Below are positions 45,219-54,322 of a stretch of 64,000 nucleotides of DNA, piece after piece; position 1 is the first letter of the stretch; the number at the start of each line of letters is the position of its first letter. The stretch covers positions 1 through 64,000 of the forward strand of contig JAXDKS010000005.1 in NCBI GenBank assembly GCA_034666985.1, given 5' to 3'. Source of the stretch: DATARR01 sp034666985 (GTDB lineage Bacteria; Acidobacteriota; Thermoanaerobaculia; Multivoradales; UBA5704). A program made the translations under genes and the position numbers. The notes under the pieces are model-generated. The model worked only from the letters and a program-made list of their open reading frames with translations, ran no database searches and was not told where the DNA came from.

Positions 45219-47581
45219 AGACCTGTCTTCTAAGGAGTCAATTCCTCGCCGTGCTGATGATCCTGTCGCTCGCCTCGGGAGTCCGCGCCGCGGACGCTCC
45301 GCGGCCGGGAGAGGTGATGCTCCCCCTCAAGGACTACCTGTCGCTGGTCGAGACCGTGGAGCGGCTGGACCGGGAGCGGGTCCGGCAGCAATCCCTCCGG
45401 GAGACGCCCTTCGCCGAGGTGGTCTCCCAGCGCGTCCGCATCTCCCTGGGGAAGGAGGACGAGGCGGACGTGCTCTCCGAGCTCGAGGTCCTCGTCCAGG
45501 GGACGCCGAAGAGCCCGGTGACCCTGCCCCTCGCCGGCGTGGCGCGGGAGATGGAGGTGCGGATGGCGAACGCGCCGGCCGGCACCACCGCGAATACCAC
45601 GAACGCCACTCTCAGCGCTGGCGCCAAGGCCGGGGAGGTGAGCCTGATCGCTCCGGCTGCGGGGCGCTACGCCGTCCGGGTCGCCGGGTCGCTGGCCCTG
45701 TCGTCGTCCGGCGTGAGCCGCCTCACCCTGCCCGCGGTCGTGGCGCCCGTGGCCGTGGCGGAGATCGAGATGCCGGCCGGCCTCGCCTTTGAGGCCCCCG
45801 GCGCGGTGATCGTCGACGACCGGGTGGAGGGGGGCCGCCGCAAGGTCCAGCTCACCACGCGCCGGGGCGAGGTCCAGATCGTCGAGGTCCGCCGCAAGGT
45901 GGACGGCAACGAGGCGGAGAAGCTGCTGGCGCAGAGCACCGTCCTCACCCTGCTGCAGCTCCTGCCCGACGGTCCCCGGCGCCACGACGTGGTGCTCTAC
46001 GAGGTCTCCCGCGGCGGCCTGGGAAGCTTCACGGTCGACCTGCCGCCCGGCCTCGCGGTGGAGCAGGCGGGCACGGACGAGGGGGACGTCATCCCGGTGA
46101 CGGAGTCCCGCCGGCTGACGGTGAACCGGCGCAGCCAGCTCCGGGGCACCGGCTATCTGGTGCTCACCTCGACGCCAGGAATGGGAGCCGAAGTGTCGCT
46201 GGAACCCGTCATCCCTCAGACGGAGGTGCGGGCCCGCTACCTCGCCCTGGCCTCGGCGGTGTCGGCCGACGTGAAGCCCCTGCCTGAGGCGAGCTGGACG
46301 CGGGTGGACCTGGACGACCTCCCCCTGGCCCTGCGCGAGGCCCTGAGCTCGATCGACCTGGCGGCGGCCTGGCGGCTGGCCGGCGGGAGCCCTGGGATGG
46401 GCAAGGTCGCCGTCTCCCTGCTGCCGCCCGCGCCCGCGCTGCCGCTGGTGGTGAAGCGGCGGGAGACCACGACGCTGATGACGGTCGACGGCACCCTACT
46501 GCACCGCGACCGGCTGACCTTGCGGCCGCCCGGCGGCGTGGGAGCGGTGCTCGACATCGTGCTTCCGGATACGGCGAAGCTGTGGTCCGTCCGGGTGGGC
46601 GAGGTCCCGGTGCGCCCCCTCGAGCGGCCCAACCATACGATCTCCATCCCCCTCGGTTTCGAGACGGGCAAGGAGCCGGTGGTCGAGGTGGTCTCGGTGC
46701 TGGAGAAAGCCATCCCCAAGGGCCGTTCGGATCTGTCCCTCTCCCTGCCCCAGATCGCGGCGCCCGTGCAGGTCCACGAATGGCGGGTCCTGCTGCCGGA
46801 CAGCGCGAAATACCGATTCCGCTCGGGCGAGCTGCGGCCGGCGGTGAGGCATTCCACGGAGCTGCGGGATCGATCCCGACGGGGTAAGGGCCTGGCGCGC
46901 GATTCCTGGGCCGTGCTGCAGTCGACACCCGGGGTGCTCACCGATCGTATCAACGTTGGCGGCAATGAGTCGGGCCAGGTGTCGGCCTATGTGGGTTCGG
47001 GAGGCTCTGGCGCGGTGTTCGGCAAGGTCATGGACGACCAAGGGAACGCCCTGCCGGGAGTGACCGTCACGCTCTCCAATCAAGCCGTCGTCACCAACGC
47101 CCAGGGGAGCTTCGTCTTCCGGGGATTGCCCGCCGGCTCCTTCAACCTCAAGGCGGAGCTGGAGGGTTTCTCCACCCTCGAATATCCCAACATCCAACTG
47201 GTGACGGGACAGTCCGTGACGCTGGAGGTCCACCTTTCGGGCGCGGTGGAGGACGTCATCACCGTCACCGCCGAGTCCCCCCTGCTCGATCAGCGCAAGA
47301 TCAGCAACACTGAGACGACCACCCTGGACGAGGGCCGGGCCGGTGGCGTCATCGGCGGCGGAGGCGGGGGGCGGCGAGACAAGAAGCAGGAGGCGGACCG
47401 GGAGGAGCGGCAGGCGAAGGCCCTCTTCGCCCAGGAGGCGCAGGGGCTCCAGAAGGGTCTGGTCGGCGGCGTCAAGCCGCTGAACGTCGCCATCCCGGAA
47501 GCGGGGAAGGTGCTGTTCCTCACCGGCGTGCTGCCGCCGGTGAAGGTGGGGGTGGAGCTGGAGGTGAAGGCGAAGCGGTAG
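45209..47581 (+). CDS. Secreted beta-rich protein carrying a permuted Oar-type TonB-receptor fragment
   Basis: A 790-residue exported protein. Signal peptide (1-27); the LPLKDYLSLVETVERLDRE segment near 37-55; a long beta-rich region (to about 555). Then comes a plug-like peptide (about 563-590, with VLQSTPGVLTDRINVGGN), a short Gly-rich linker, and a carboxypeptidase-regulatory domain (about 600-694, from AVFGKVMDDQGNALPGVTV to TVTAESPLLD). In Oar-type receptors I know, the regulatory domain comes first and the plug peptide second, so the order here is reversed. No TonB barrel follows. The tail (about 700-790) has a poly-Gly and charged stretch. It is translationally coupled to the upstream gene. 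Confidence 0.75.
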   Translation: MVLKTCLLRSQFLAVLMILSLASGVRAADAPRPGEVMLPLKDYLSLVETVERLDRERVRQQSLRETPFAEVVSQRVRISLGKEDEADVLSELEVLVQGTPKSPVTLPLAGVAREMEVRMANAPAGTTANTTNATLSAGAKAGEVSLIAPAAGRYAVRVAGSLALSSSGVSRLTLPAVVAPVAVAEIEMPAGLAFEAPGAVIVDDRVEGGRRKVQLTTRRGEVQIVEVRRKVDGNEAEKLLAQSTVLTLLQLLPDGPRRHDVVLYEVSRGGLGSFTVDLPPGLAVEQAGTDEGDVIPVTESRRLTVNRRSQLRGTGYLVLTSTPGMGAEVSLEPVIPQTEVRARYLALASAVSADVKPLPEASWTRVDLDDLPLALREALSSIDLAAAWRLAGGSPGMGKVAVSLLPPAPALPLVVKRRETTTLMTVDGTLLHRDRLTLRPPGGVGAVLDIVLPDTAKLWSVRVGEVPVRPLERPNHTISIPLGFETGKEPVVEVVSVLEKAIPKGRSDLSLSLPQIAAPVQVHEWRVLLPDSAKYRFRSGELRPAVRHSTELRDRSRRGKGLARDSWAVLQSTPGVLTDRINVGGNESGQVSAYVGSGGSGAVFGKVMDDQGNALPGVTVTLSNQAVVTNAQGSFVFRGLPAGSFNLKAELEGFSTLEYPNIQLVTGQSVTLEVHLSGAVEDVITVTAESPLLDQRKISNTETTTLDEGRAGGVIGGGGGGRRDKKQEADREERQAKALFAQEAQGLQKGLVGGVKPLNVAIPEAGKVLFLTGVLPPVKVGVELEVKAKR

Positions 47582-47655
47582 GGAGGAGGAAAAAGCGGAG
47601 TAAGTTGCCGGCGGGACGCCAGCGGTCCCAGGGGGTCCCAGGGAAAGGGTGGAGC

Positions 47656-47714
47656 TTGTAGGGTGCGCTGTGCGCACCTTCACCGATCTTGTGCGCACAG
47701 CGCACCCTACAAGG
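47656..47714. repeat. Palindromic dispersed element, copy 2
   Basis: Perfect 23-bp arms (47656-47678 and 47692-47714; core AGGGTGCGCTGTGCGCAC) around a 13-base loop. It matches the arms of 39188-39243, while the loops differ. It lies 75 bp after the stop of the upstream gene and just before the 104-bp hairpin element. Confidence 0.8.
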
Positions 47715-47727
47715 AGGCTGTTGCCGT

Positions 47728-47832
47728 TCTCCCTCTTCTCCCGGTGAGGGAGGTTGGGAGGGGACGGGAGAAGAGGGCCGGGGTGATGAGGGCCTTGGGT
47801 GGGGGCGCTCGACGGCTAAGTTAGCGCCTATG
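47728..47832 (+). repeat. Dispersed hairpin element, copy 2
   Basis: Second copy of the element at 173-276, same orientation, with the same 13-bp inverted repeat and the same end AAGTTAGCGCCTAT. It stops 13 bp from the stop codon of the GNAT gene, the same placement as copy 1 relative to the M64 gene. Confidence 0.75.
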
Positions 47833-47845
47833 GTCCCAGGGGGGA

Positions 47846-48301
47846 TCAATCCTCCCGCTTGTAGATCCCCGGGCGCACGATCTCCATGTGCCGCTCGGGG
47901 CTCTTCACCTCCGTGAAGCCGAAGGCGCGGTAGAGCTCGTGGGCGTCGCGGGTGACCAGGGAGAAGCGGCGCAGGCCCTGGAGATCGGGATGCGCCATGA
48001 CGTTCTCCATGAGCCAGTGGCCGAGCCCCCGGCCACGGAATTCGGGGAGCACGTAGACGTCGCAGAAGTAGGCGAAGGTGGTGAAGTCCGTGATCACCCG
48101 CGCCAGACCGATCTGGCGCGGTCCCTCACTGTCTTCCTGATAAAGGCCGAAGCAGAGCGAGCTGGCGAGCGACCGGGCCACGGTCTCGCGCGGGATCCCC
48201 TCGCACCAGTAGGCGGTGGTGAGGAAGGCGTGGATGGCGTCGACGTCGAGCCGCGCCGGATCGGTGGAGACGGTGAAGCCGTCGCGGTGGTGGTCTATCA
48301 T
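47846..48301 (-). CDS. GNAT family N-acetyltransferase
   Basis: A 151-residue cytoplasmic acetyltransferase that transfers acetyl from acetyl-CoA to an unknown amine. The acetyl-CoA-binding motif A is visible as VYVLPEFRGRGLGHWLM, and motif B ends with the common AHELYRAFGF segment. The length is normal for a single GNAT domain. ATG 48301 is preferred over the GTG at 48304. Divergent from the DUF2911 gene across 97 bp. Confidence 0.88.
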   Translation of the reverse strand: MIDHHRDGFTVSTDPARLDVDAIHAFLTTAYWCEGIPRETVARSLASSLCFGLYQEDSEGPRQIGLARVITDFTTFAYFCDVYVLPEFRGRGLGHWLMENVMAHPDLQGLRRFSLVTRDAHELYRAFGFTEVKSPERHMEIVRPGIYKRED

Positions 48302-48398
48302 CACGGAAGTCTACCGTCTGCTCCCAGCCGCGCGAACCTTCGGCCGCTCCCTGCGTAGAGAGAGATTTAGACGAAACCCATTTCATGGAGGAATCCCC

Positions 48399-49553
48399 AT
48401 GACCCGAATTCCTGTCCGTCTCCTCACCCTCCTTACGGTAGGCGCGCTGGCCGCCCTGCCGGCCGCGGCGCAGTTCCCCGGCATCACCCAGCCGCCGAGC
48501 GGCGACAACCAGTACTCCTCCGCCACCCAGGGCATCGGCCCCGTGCGGCTGACGATCGAGTACCACAGCCCGGACGTCCACAGCCCCGCGGGTGAGGACC
48601 GCCACGGCAAGATCTGGGGCGGCCTTGTCCCCTACGGCATGGCCAACCTCGGCTTCGGGAGCTGCGGCGACCAGTGCCCCTGGCGCGGCGGCGCCAACGA
48701 GAACACGGTGTTCACCACCACGCACGACGTGAAGGTCCAGGGCCAGCCCCTGCCGGCCGGCTCCTACGGCGTCCACTTCATTCCGGGCCAGGACGAGTGG
48801 ACCGTCGTCTTCTCGAAGAACCACACGTCGTGGGGGAGCTTCTTCTACGACGTCAAGGAGGACGCCCTGCGGGTGAAGGCCAAGCCGGCCAAGAGCGAGT
48901 ACCACGAGTGGCTCACCTATGAGTTCACCGACCGCCAGACGGACAAGGCCACCCTCGCCCTCAAGTGGGAGGACCTCCAGGTGCCGTTCACCATCAGCGT
49001 CGACGACATCAGCGGCGTCTACCTCGCCGAGATCCGCAACGAGCTGCGGTCGAGCCCCGGCTTCGATCCCCGCAACTACGCGGCGGCGGCCCAGTACACG
49101 GTGCAGGCCAAGACCGATCTGGCGGAAGGGTTGACCTGGGCCGAGAAGGCCGCCAAGCCGCCGGCCGCAGGCGGCGAGGAGAGCTTCCAGACCCTCTCGA
49201 CTCTCGCCCAACTCCAGGCGGCCAACGGCAAGACGGACGAGGCCAAGAAGACGATGGACCTCGCCCTGAACCACCCCACGGCGGGTCCGGTCCAGATCCA
49301 TCTCTATGGCCGCCAGCTCCTGGCCCAGAAGAAGAACGACGAGGCGATGAAGGTCTTCGAGCTCAACGCCAAGCGCCACCCCGACGTCTGGCCCGTGCAC
49401 CTGGGCCTCGCCCGCGGCCACGCCGCCCTGGGCCAGACCAAGGAGGCCCTGGCCGAGGCCAAGCTGGCCGTGAAGCAGGCGCCGGACGAGGGCAACCGCA
49501 AGAACGTCGAGGGACTGATCAAGCAGCTCGAGGAGGGGAAGGCGATCAACTGA
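48399..49553 (+). CDS. Secreted DUF2911 protein with TPR tail
   Basis: A 384-residue exported protein. Signal peptide (1-24, ending PAAAQ), a DUF2911 domain (about 25-205, with YHSPDVHSPAGEDRHGKIWGG split by its turn and PAGSYGVHFIPGQDEW), and TPR-like repeats in the last 150 residues. DUF2911 proteins are common in Bacteroidota and Acidobacteriota; their role is unknown. GGAGGA 7 nt before ATG 48399 sets the start. The 3' end overlaps the anti-sigma gene by 8 bp on the opposite strand. Confidence 0.85.
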   Translation: MTRIPVRLLTLLTVGALAALPAAAQFPGITQPPSGDNQYSSATQGIGPVRLTIEYHSPDVHSPAGEDRHGKIWGGLVPYGMANLGFGSCGDQCPWRGGANENTVFTTTHDVKVQGQPLPAGSYGVHFIPGQDEWTVVFSKNHTSWGSFFYDVKEDALRVKAKPAKSEYHEWLTYEFTDRQTDKATLALKWEDLQVPFTISVDDISGVYLAEIRNELRSSPGFDPRNYAAAAQYTVQAKTDLAEGLTWAEKAAKPPAAGGEESFQTLSTLAQLQAANGKTDEAKKTMDLALNHPTAGPVQIHLYGRQLLAQKKNDEAMKVFELNAKRHPDVWPVHLGLARGHAALGQTKEALAEAKLAVKQAPDEGNRKNVEGLIKQLEEGKAIN

Positions 49554-50208
49554 GCGGGCGCTTCTCCCCGATCCAGAAGCTCAGGGTCGCGCCCTCCTCG
49601 CCGTCGTCGTCCAGGACCGTCCAGTAGTACTCGACTCCCGGCCGCAGGCGCCGCCTCTCCGCTTCGGGGAAGGCGACCCGGCCGCCGGGAGCGGGAGGGC
49701 TGGTCCAGACGTAGCTCTGCGCCGCGTCGAACACCTTGACCCGCCGCGGCTTGCCGCCCGGGTCGGAGAAGACGAGCTCGGCCGGCGGCGCGCTCAGGGC
49801 TCCGGAGGGCTCCCAGCCGGCGGTCACCTCCTGGCCACCTCTCTCGACCTCGTCGTGCCGGGGAACCCGCTCCGCGATCCAGAAGCCCAGACCGAGGAGG
49901 CAGAGGGTCAGAGTCGCCGCCAGGGCCAGGAAGGGCGTCCGCCGCTCGGGGGGCCGGCGGGTCATGTCCCGAGTCGTGGGCTCGCCTTGGCCGAACCTCT
50001 CCCACGCCGCGTCGAGAGCGCCCGCGGGCAGAGGCTCGGGCTGATCGAAGGCCTCCTGCCGGGCCATCTCCTCCGAGCAGCGGGCGCAGCCTGCGGCATG
50101 GCGCAGGACGCGCGCGGCACCGGGGCCCTCCGGAGCGCGGTGGGCCCGATAGAGCTCTTCGGGCGTGGGATGGGGCCCGGGGGGCCACAGCGGGATAGGA
50201 TCGGTCAT
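49546..50208 (-). CDS. Anti-sigma factor with zinc-finger domain
   Basis: A 220-residue membrane protein. The N-terminal HxxxCxxC motif (LRHAAGCARC, about 36-45) is typical of zinc-binding anti-sigma domains that hold an ECF factor inactive. One membrane helix lies at about 92-111. The extracytoplasmic part (about 115-220) is beta-rich and ends in WIGEKRPLS; it may sense an envelope signal. The gene overlaps the sigma gene by 4 bp (ATGA), which supports a functional pair. Confidence 0.85.
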   Translation of the reverse strand: MTDPIPLWPPGPHPTPEELYRAHRAPEGPGAARVLRHAAGCARCSEEMARQEAFDQPEPLPAGALDAAWERFGQGEPTTRDMTRRPPERRTPFLALAATLTLCLLGLGFWIAERVPRHDEVERGGQEVTAGWEPSGALSAPPAELVFSDPGGKPRRVKVFDAAQSYVWTSPPAPGGRVAFPEAERRRLRPGVEYYWTVLDDDGEEGATLSFWIGEKRPLS

Positions 50209-50747
50209 GGCGGGTCCTCCAACAGGCTCCTCAGGCGACGCCGGGCATTCCAGATCTGCACTTTCACCGTCGGGACGGCCAGCGACAGCCGCTGGCTGAT
50301 CTCCTTGTACGAGAGCCCCTGCTGCACGTGCAGCAAGAGACAGGCCCGCATGCCCGCCGGCAGCTTCGCCAGCGCGTCGAGAGTCCTCCTGAGGTCCTGC
50401 CGGTCCGTGGTCTGCGTCTCGGCTGAGGGAACGTCATCCGGGATCGCCTCGCTGACGGGCTCTTCCTCCGTGGCCCGTCCCCGGCGGCGCCACTCGTCCC
50501 GTGCGACATTGCGGGCGATGGAGTAGACCCAGGATTCGAAGCTGCCTTCGCCCCGGAACTGCCCCCTCGACTTGTAGACGGTCCACAACGCGGTTTGACT
50601 TAGATCTTCGGCATCGGAAGTTTGAAAGCTGCTGGCGCGGAAGTAGCTCCGCAGCCGCGGGAAGTACTCCGCGAAGGTGGCGCGGAACTCCTCCCGCGCG
50701 AGCTTTTCCCGCTCGTCCTCGGGTGCCAGGCTCGTCGGTCTGATCAC
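50205..50747 (-). CDS. ECF RNA polymerase sigma factor
   Basis: A 180-residue ECF sigma factor. Region 2 lies at about 22-90 (TSDAEDLSQTALWTVYKS, FESWVYSIARNVARDEWRRRG) and region 4 at about 125-172 (LPAGMRACLLLHVQQGLSYKEI, cut here at its turn). Start is GTG 50747. It is followed directly by its anti-sigma partner. The divergent gene across 157 bp (secreted Asp-box protein) is a candidate target, but I could not identify a promoter. Confidence 0.93.
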   Translation of the reverse strand: MIRPTSLAPEDEREKLAREEFRATFAEYFPRLRSYFRASSFQTSDAEDLSQTALWTVYKSRGQFRGEGSFESWVYSIARNVARDEWRRRGRATEEEPVSEAIPDDVPSAETQTTDRQDLRRTLDALAKLPAGMRACLLLHVQQGLSYKEISQRLSLAVPTVKVQIWNARRRLRSLLEDPP

Positions 50748-50904
50748 CCTTCGATCTCAGCGCAACCCGGCCCGGCTGTCAACGCGCCTCAGCCTTTGCG
50801 CAACCCGCCCTAATACCGCCGCTCCGGCGCCGCGTCTTCCTTCTGACCGGGCGTCCTGACCCGCCATGGTGGCGGTGAGAGCGCCGGTCCACCGAGGAAT
50901 CCGG

Positions 50905-53900
50905 ATGAACGTACGAGTGACTCTCTTCTTCCTGAGCCTGCTGGCGCTGCCCGCCCTGGCCGGGGCCGCCGACCCGTGGGTCCCCCTGGGGCCCGACCTG
51001 ATCAACGACGGCCAGACCCAGGTCTGGGGCAGCCGCGTGCCGGTGACCGGCCGCATCAACGTCGTGGCGCCCAATCCGCTGAACCCCCTGAAGGACGTGT
51101 GGATCGGCTCGGCCGGCGGCGGCGTCTGGCATGGCACGGTCTTCCCGAACAACTTCTGGGATCCGATGACCGACGACGCCCCCTCGCTCGCCGTGGGCGC
51201 CATCGCCCTCGACTCCTGCTCCCTGAACCTGTGCGCCACCGTCTGGGTGGGGACCGGGGAGAACAGCATCCGGCGCGACACCCAGTACGGGCAGGGCATC
51301 CTCAAGGGCATCTACAACTCCAGCACCAAGCTCTATGACTGGACGCAGCTCGGCGACTCGAAGCTCAGCCGCGGCTCCATCACCAAGCTCGTGCTCGACC
51401 CCACGACGCCGGACAATAACGGCAAGGTGCTCTTCGCCGCTCTTTCCACCGGCGAGACCTCGAACGCCACCGAGTCGACGGTGACCACCCAGCCGGCCGG
51501 CGCTCTGGGGATCTGGCGCTCCAAGGACGCGGGGCAGAGCTGGAAAAACGTGCTCAACCACCAGACCCCGGCCACCGATCTGGAGATGGACCCACAGAAC
51601 CACAACGTCCTCTTCGCCGGCCTGCGGCGCGACGGCCTCTACCGCTCGACCGACGGCGGCGACACCTGGCAGCCCATCGGCACCGGCATCCCCTCCAGCC
51701 TGCTGGCGGGCTCCGACTGGCCGGAGATCGCCGTCTTCCGGACGCCGGGGATGAACGCCGCCACCCTCTACACCGTGCTCGGCTCCTGCCCCCATCCGCA
51801 GGAGAAGGGGGACGTCTTCTGGTGCTCGCCCGCCATCTTCAAGTCGACCAACGGCGGGAGCTCCTGGACGCTGATGCACGATGTGCCCTCGATGCTGCCC
51901 TCTCCCGGCGATCCGCTGACCGGGTATGCCTCCTACACGCACGCGCTGACCATTCACCCGAGCGATCCGACCATCCTCTGGTATGGCGGCATCAACCTCT
52001 ACAAGTCGACCGACAGCGGCATCCACTGGGCCAAGGCCGGCGACGGGGCGCTCCATCCCGATCATCACCAACTCGTGGTCTGGCCTTCGCAATCGCAGGC
52101 GACGGGCCTGCTGGCCTACGACGTCAACGACGGCGGCCTGTTCGTCGGCGATGGTGAGGGCGGATGGGACGGCAGCTTCCAGCAGGGCCTGGCGGTGACG
52201 CTGTTCCAGTCCGTCTCGGCGTCGTCCGGCACTGGCGGCATCGTGTTCGGCGGCACTCAGGACAACGGCACCAACGTCTACCAGGGCACGGAGGTCTGGC
52301 AGCACGTCGACAACAGCGATTCGGCCTCGACCCTCGTCGACCTCGACGACCCGAACACCCTCTACGACGTCCAGTTCGGCCCCATCGTGCGCCGCTGCAA
52401 GTCGCCCGGCCTGTGCAAGTTCGACTGGCCCAGCGTCGTCTGGGGCATCCCCCAGAGCGACCTCAACGTCTCCTGGTATCCGCCCCTGGAGCAGGATCCC
52501 ACGGCCACCGGCGGCCAGCACCCGCTCTACTTCGGCACCACCCGGCTCTACCAGAGCGTGGACGACGGCGACGACTGGTCGGTGGTCCCGGCGGACAGCT
52601 CGCTGCCGTGGCCGCTCGGCGGCATGGGCACCTTCGCCGAGCTGAACAACTCCCAGAACCCCATCACGGCCATCGCCGTGGCGCCGACCAATCCTGACCG
52701 CATCTACATCGGCTTCTACGGCGGCCAGGTCTTCACCACGGCCGACGGCAAGAGCGCGCTGCCGCACTGGACGGCGGCGAGCGTCGGCCTGCCGGGCCGG
52801 CCGGTGACCGCGCTCGCCGTCCATCCCGCTCACGACACGACGGTGCTGGCGTCCTTCGCGGGCTTCGGCATCCACAGCCTCTACCGCAGCATCACCGCCG
52901 GCGCCTCCTGGGGGCCGCTCGACGACAGCGTCCTCAGCGACCTGGCCGGCGCTTCGGTCAATGCCCTGGCCATCGAGCCCGCCGCGCCGTACGCGGTGTG
53001 GGCGGGGACGGACACGGGCGTCTACTCCCGCTCCGACGTCGATTCGTCCGTATCCATCTGGTACAAGTCCACGGGCCTGCCCAACGTCGCCGTCTACGAT
53101 CTCGAGATCTTGGACGGCAAGCTCCTCTACGCCGCCACCCATGGCCGCGGCGTCTGGCGGCTGTCGCTCGAACCCAGCCTCACCATCCGCGACTTCTACG
53201 AAGCGGCCTGCTGCGGCTACTTCGACCCCTACGAGCCGGCGCCCTACGTCGGCCTCCAGGTGGCCGGTTTCGATCCCGCGCAGCGGTGCTCGATGAGCCT
53301 CTATGAAAGCGGCCGGCTCTGCTCGACCGCCACGGTGGACGCCGACGGCGGCGCCCTGGCCACCGATGCCCATGGCTTCCTGGTATCGAGCAAGGATGGC
53401 TACTACACGAACCGCAAGGTGGCCTGGGCCTGCCAGGGCGGCGCCTGCGCCGGCGGCGTCTCCTGGTCGCGCTGCAACGTCAGCGAGGTCGAGGTCGCCT
53501 GCGGTCGCCGCTCGGTGCGGTCGGCGGTGCGCACGGCGCAGGAGACCAAGGAGCCTACGAGCACGCTGCTGAGCTTCACCCCCACGGGCCGGGACGGCTC
53601 CTTCACCCTGACGCCGACGATCAAGAAGAACAAAGGCCTCTCGCAAGCCCTCTGCTCGGTCTCCCTCGATTACCGGGCGGAAGAAGACGCCGAGCGCGTG
53701 CTCACCCGGGCGGCGGACGCCGTGAGCTCCGACCCGCGCTGCCAGGAAGCGCGAGTGCGGGCGGTGCTCACCGGCGGCGCCGCGGCTTCGGCGCACGAGG
53801 ACGACTGGCCGGCGCCCCTGCGGCTGTCCCTCGTGGCCGACGAGCAGATCGGCGTCCAACTCATCACCGAGGTGACCGGCACCGGCCTCGGCGCCTTCAG

Positions 53901-54255
53901 CGTGGGCTCCTATGGCACGCCGCACCAGGGCAGCCTGGTGGTGCCCCAGGTCGCCTTCGCCGGCCGCGCCGTGGGCGGCCGGGTGGAGGTCACCGCGAGC
54001 TCGCGGCTCGGCACTTGCACCTTCGGCGACACCCGGGAGGGCGACGCGCCCGAGACCGTGGCCGCCGCGCTCCAGCGGGCCTTCCTCGGCCGGCCGGACA
54101 CCACCACCTTTCAACTCGGCAGCCGCTGCCCGGCCCGGCAGAACGCCCGGGACGCGAATCTCAACGGCGCCGTGCTGAGCTTCGCCCTAGGCCAGGAGGT
54201 CGCGGTCCGCAGCACGGACCCCGGTCTCGCCTTCACGCTCGGCAGCGAGCGGTAG
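50905..54255 (+). CDS. Large secreted Asp-box (BNR/VPS10-like) beta-propeller protein
   Basis: A 1,116-residue exported protein. Signal peptide (1-19, ending LAGA) and then a long beta-propeller region (about 25-770) with Asp-box motifs such as YRSTDGGDTW, FKSTNGGSSW and YKSTDSGIHW, as in sialidases, xyloglucanases and sortilin-type proteins. The C-terminal 330 residues contain many Cys (for example EAACCGYF, CQGGACAGGVSWSRC) and a beta-rich tail of unknown fold. No catalytic triad of a known glycosidase was recognised, so binding may be its job. GAGGA upstream of ATG 50905 sets the start; an upstream ATG (50866) is less likely. Confidence 0.8.
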   Translation: MNVRVTLFFLSLLALPALAGAADPWVPLGPDLINDGQTQVWGSRVPVTGRINVVAPNPLNPLKDVWIGSAGGGVWHGTVFPNNFWDPMTDDAPSLAVGAIALDSCSLNLCATVWVGTGENSIRRDTQYGQGILKGIYNSSTKLYDWTQLGDSKLSRGSITKLVLDPTTPDNNGKVLFAALSTGETSNATESTVTTQPAGALGIWRSKDAGQSWKNVLNHQTPATDLEMDPQNHNVLFAGLRRDGLYRSTDGGDTWQPIGTGIPSSLLAGSDWPEIAVFRTPGMNAATLYTVLGSCPHPQEKGDVFWCSPAIFKSTNGGSSWTLMHDVPSMLPSPGDPLTGYASYTHALTIHPSDPTILWYGGINLYKSTDSGIHWAKAGDGALHPDHHQLVVWPSQSQATGLLAYDVNDGGLFVGDGEGGWDGSFQQGLAVTLFQSVSASSGTGGIVFGGTQDNGTNVYQGTEVWQHVDNSDSASTLVDLDDPNTLYDVQFGPIVRRCKSPGLCKFDWPSVVWGIPQSDLNVSWYPPLEQDPTATGGQHPLYFGTTRLYQSVDDGDDWSVVPADSSLPWPLGGMGTFAELNNSQNPITAIAVAPTNPDRIYIGFYGGQVFTTADGKSALPHWTAASVGLPGRPVTALAVHPAHDTTVLASFAGFGIHSLYRSITAGASWGPLDDSVLSDLAGASVNALAIEPAAPYAVWAGTDTGVYSRSDVDSSVSIWYKSTGLPNVAVYDLEILDGKLLYAATHGRGVWRLSLEPSLTIRDFYEAACCGYFDPYEPAPYVGLQVAGFDPAQRCSMSLYESGRLCSTATVDADGGALATDAHGFLVSSKDGYYTNRKVAWACQGGACAGGVSWSRCNVSEVEVACGRRSVRSAVRTAQETKEPTSTLLSFTPTGRDGSFTLTPTIKKNKGLSQALCSVSLDYRAEEDAERVLTRAADAVSSDPRCQEARVRAVLTGGAAASAHEDDWPAPLRLSLVADEQIGVQLITEVTGTGLGAFSVGSYGTPHQGSLVVPQVAFAGRAVGGRVEVTASSRLGTCTFGDTREGDAPETVAAALQRAFLGRPDTTTFQLGSRCPARQNARDANLNGAVLSFALGQEVAVRSTDPGLAFTLGSER

Positions 54256-54267
54256 CTTGACTCCCTG

Positions 54268-54298
54268 GGACCGCCGGCGTCCCCGGCGGTCCTTCGTT
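54268..54298 (+). terminator. Stem-loop after the Asp-box gene
   Basis: Perfect 10-bp arms GGACCGCCGG (54268-54277) and CCGGCGGTCC (54283-54292) with a 5-base loop, followed by TTCGTTGT. It lies 12 bp after the stop codon. The T tract is short, so it is a moderate terminator candidate. Confidence 0.6.
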
Positions 54299-54322
54299 GT
54301 AAACTCGCCGGCAGAGGAAGAC

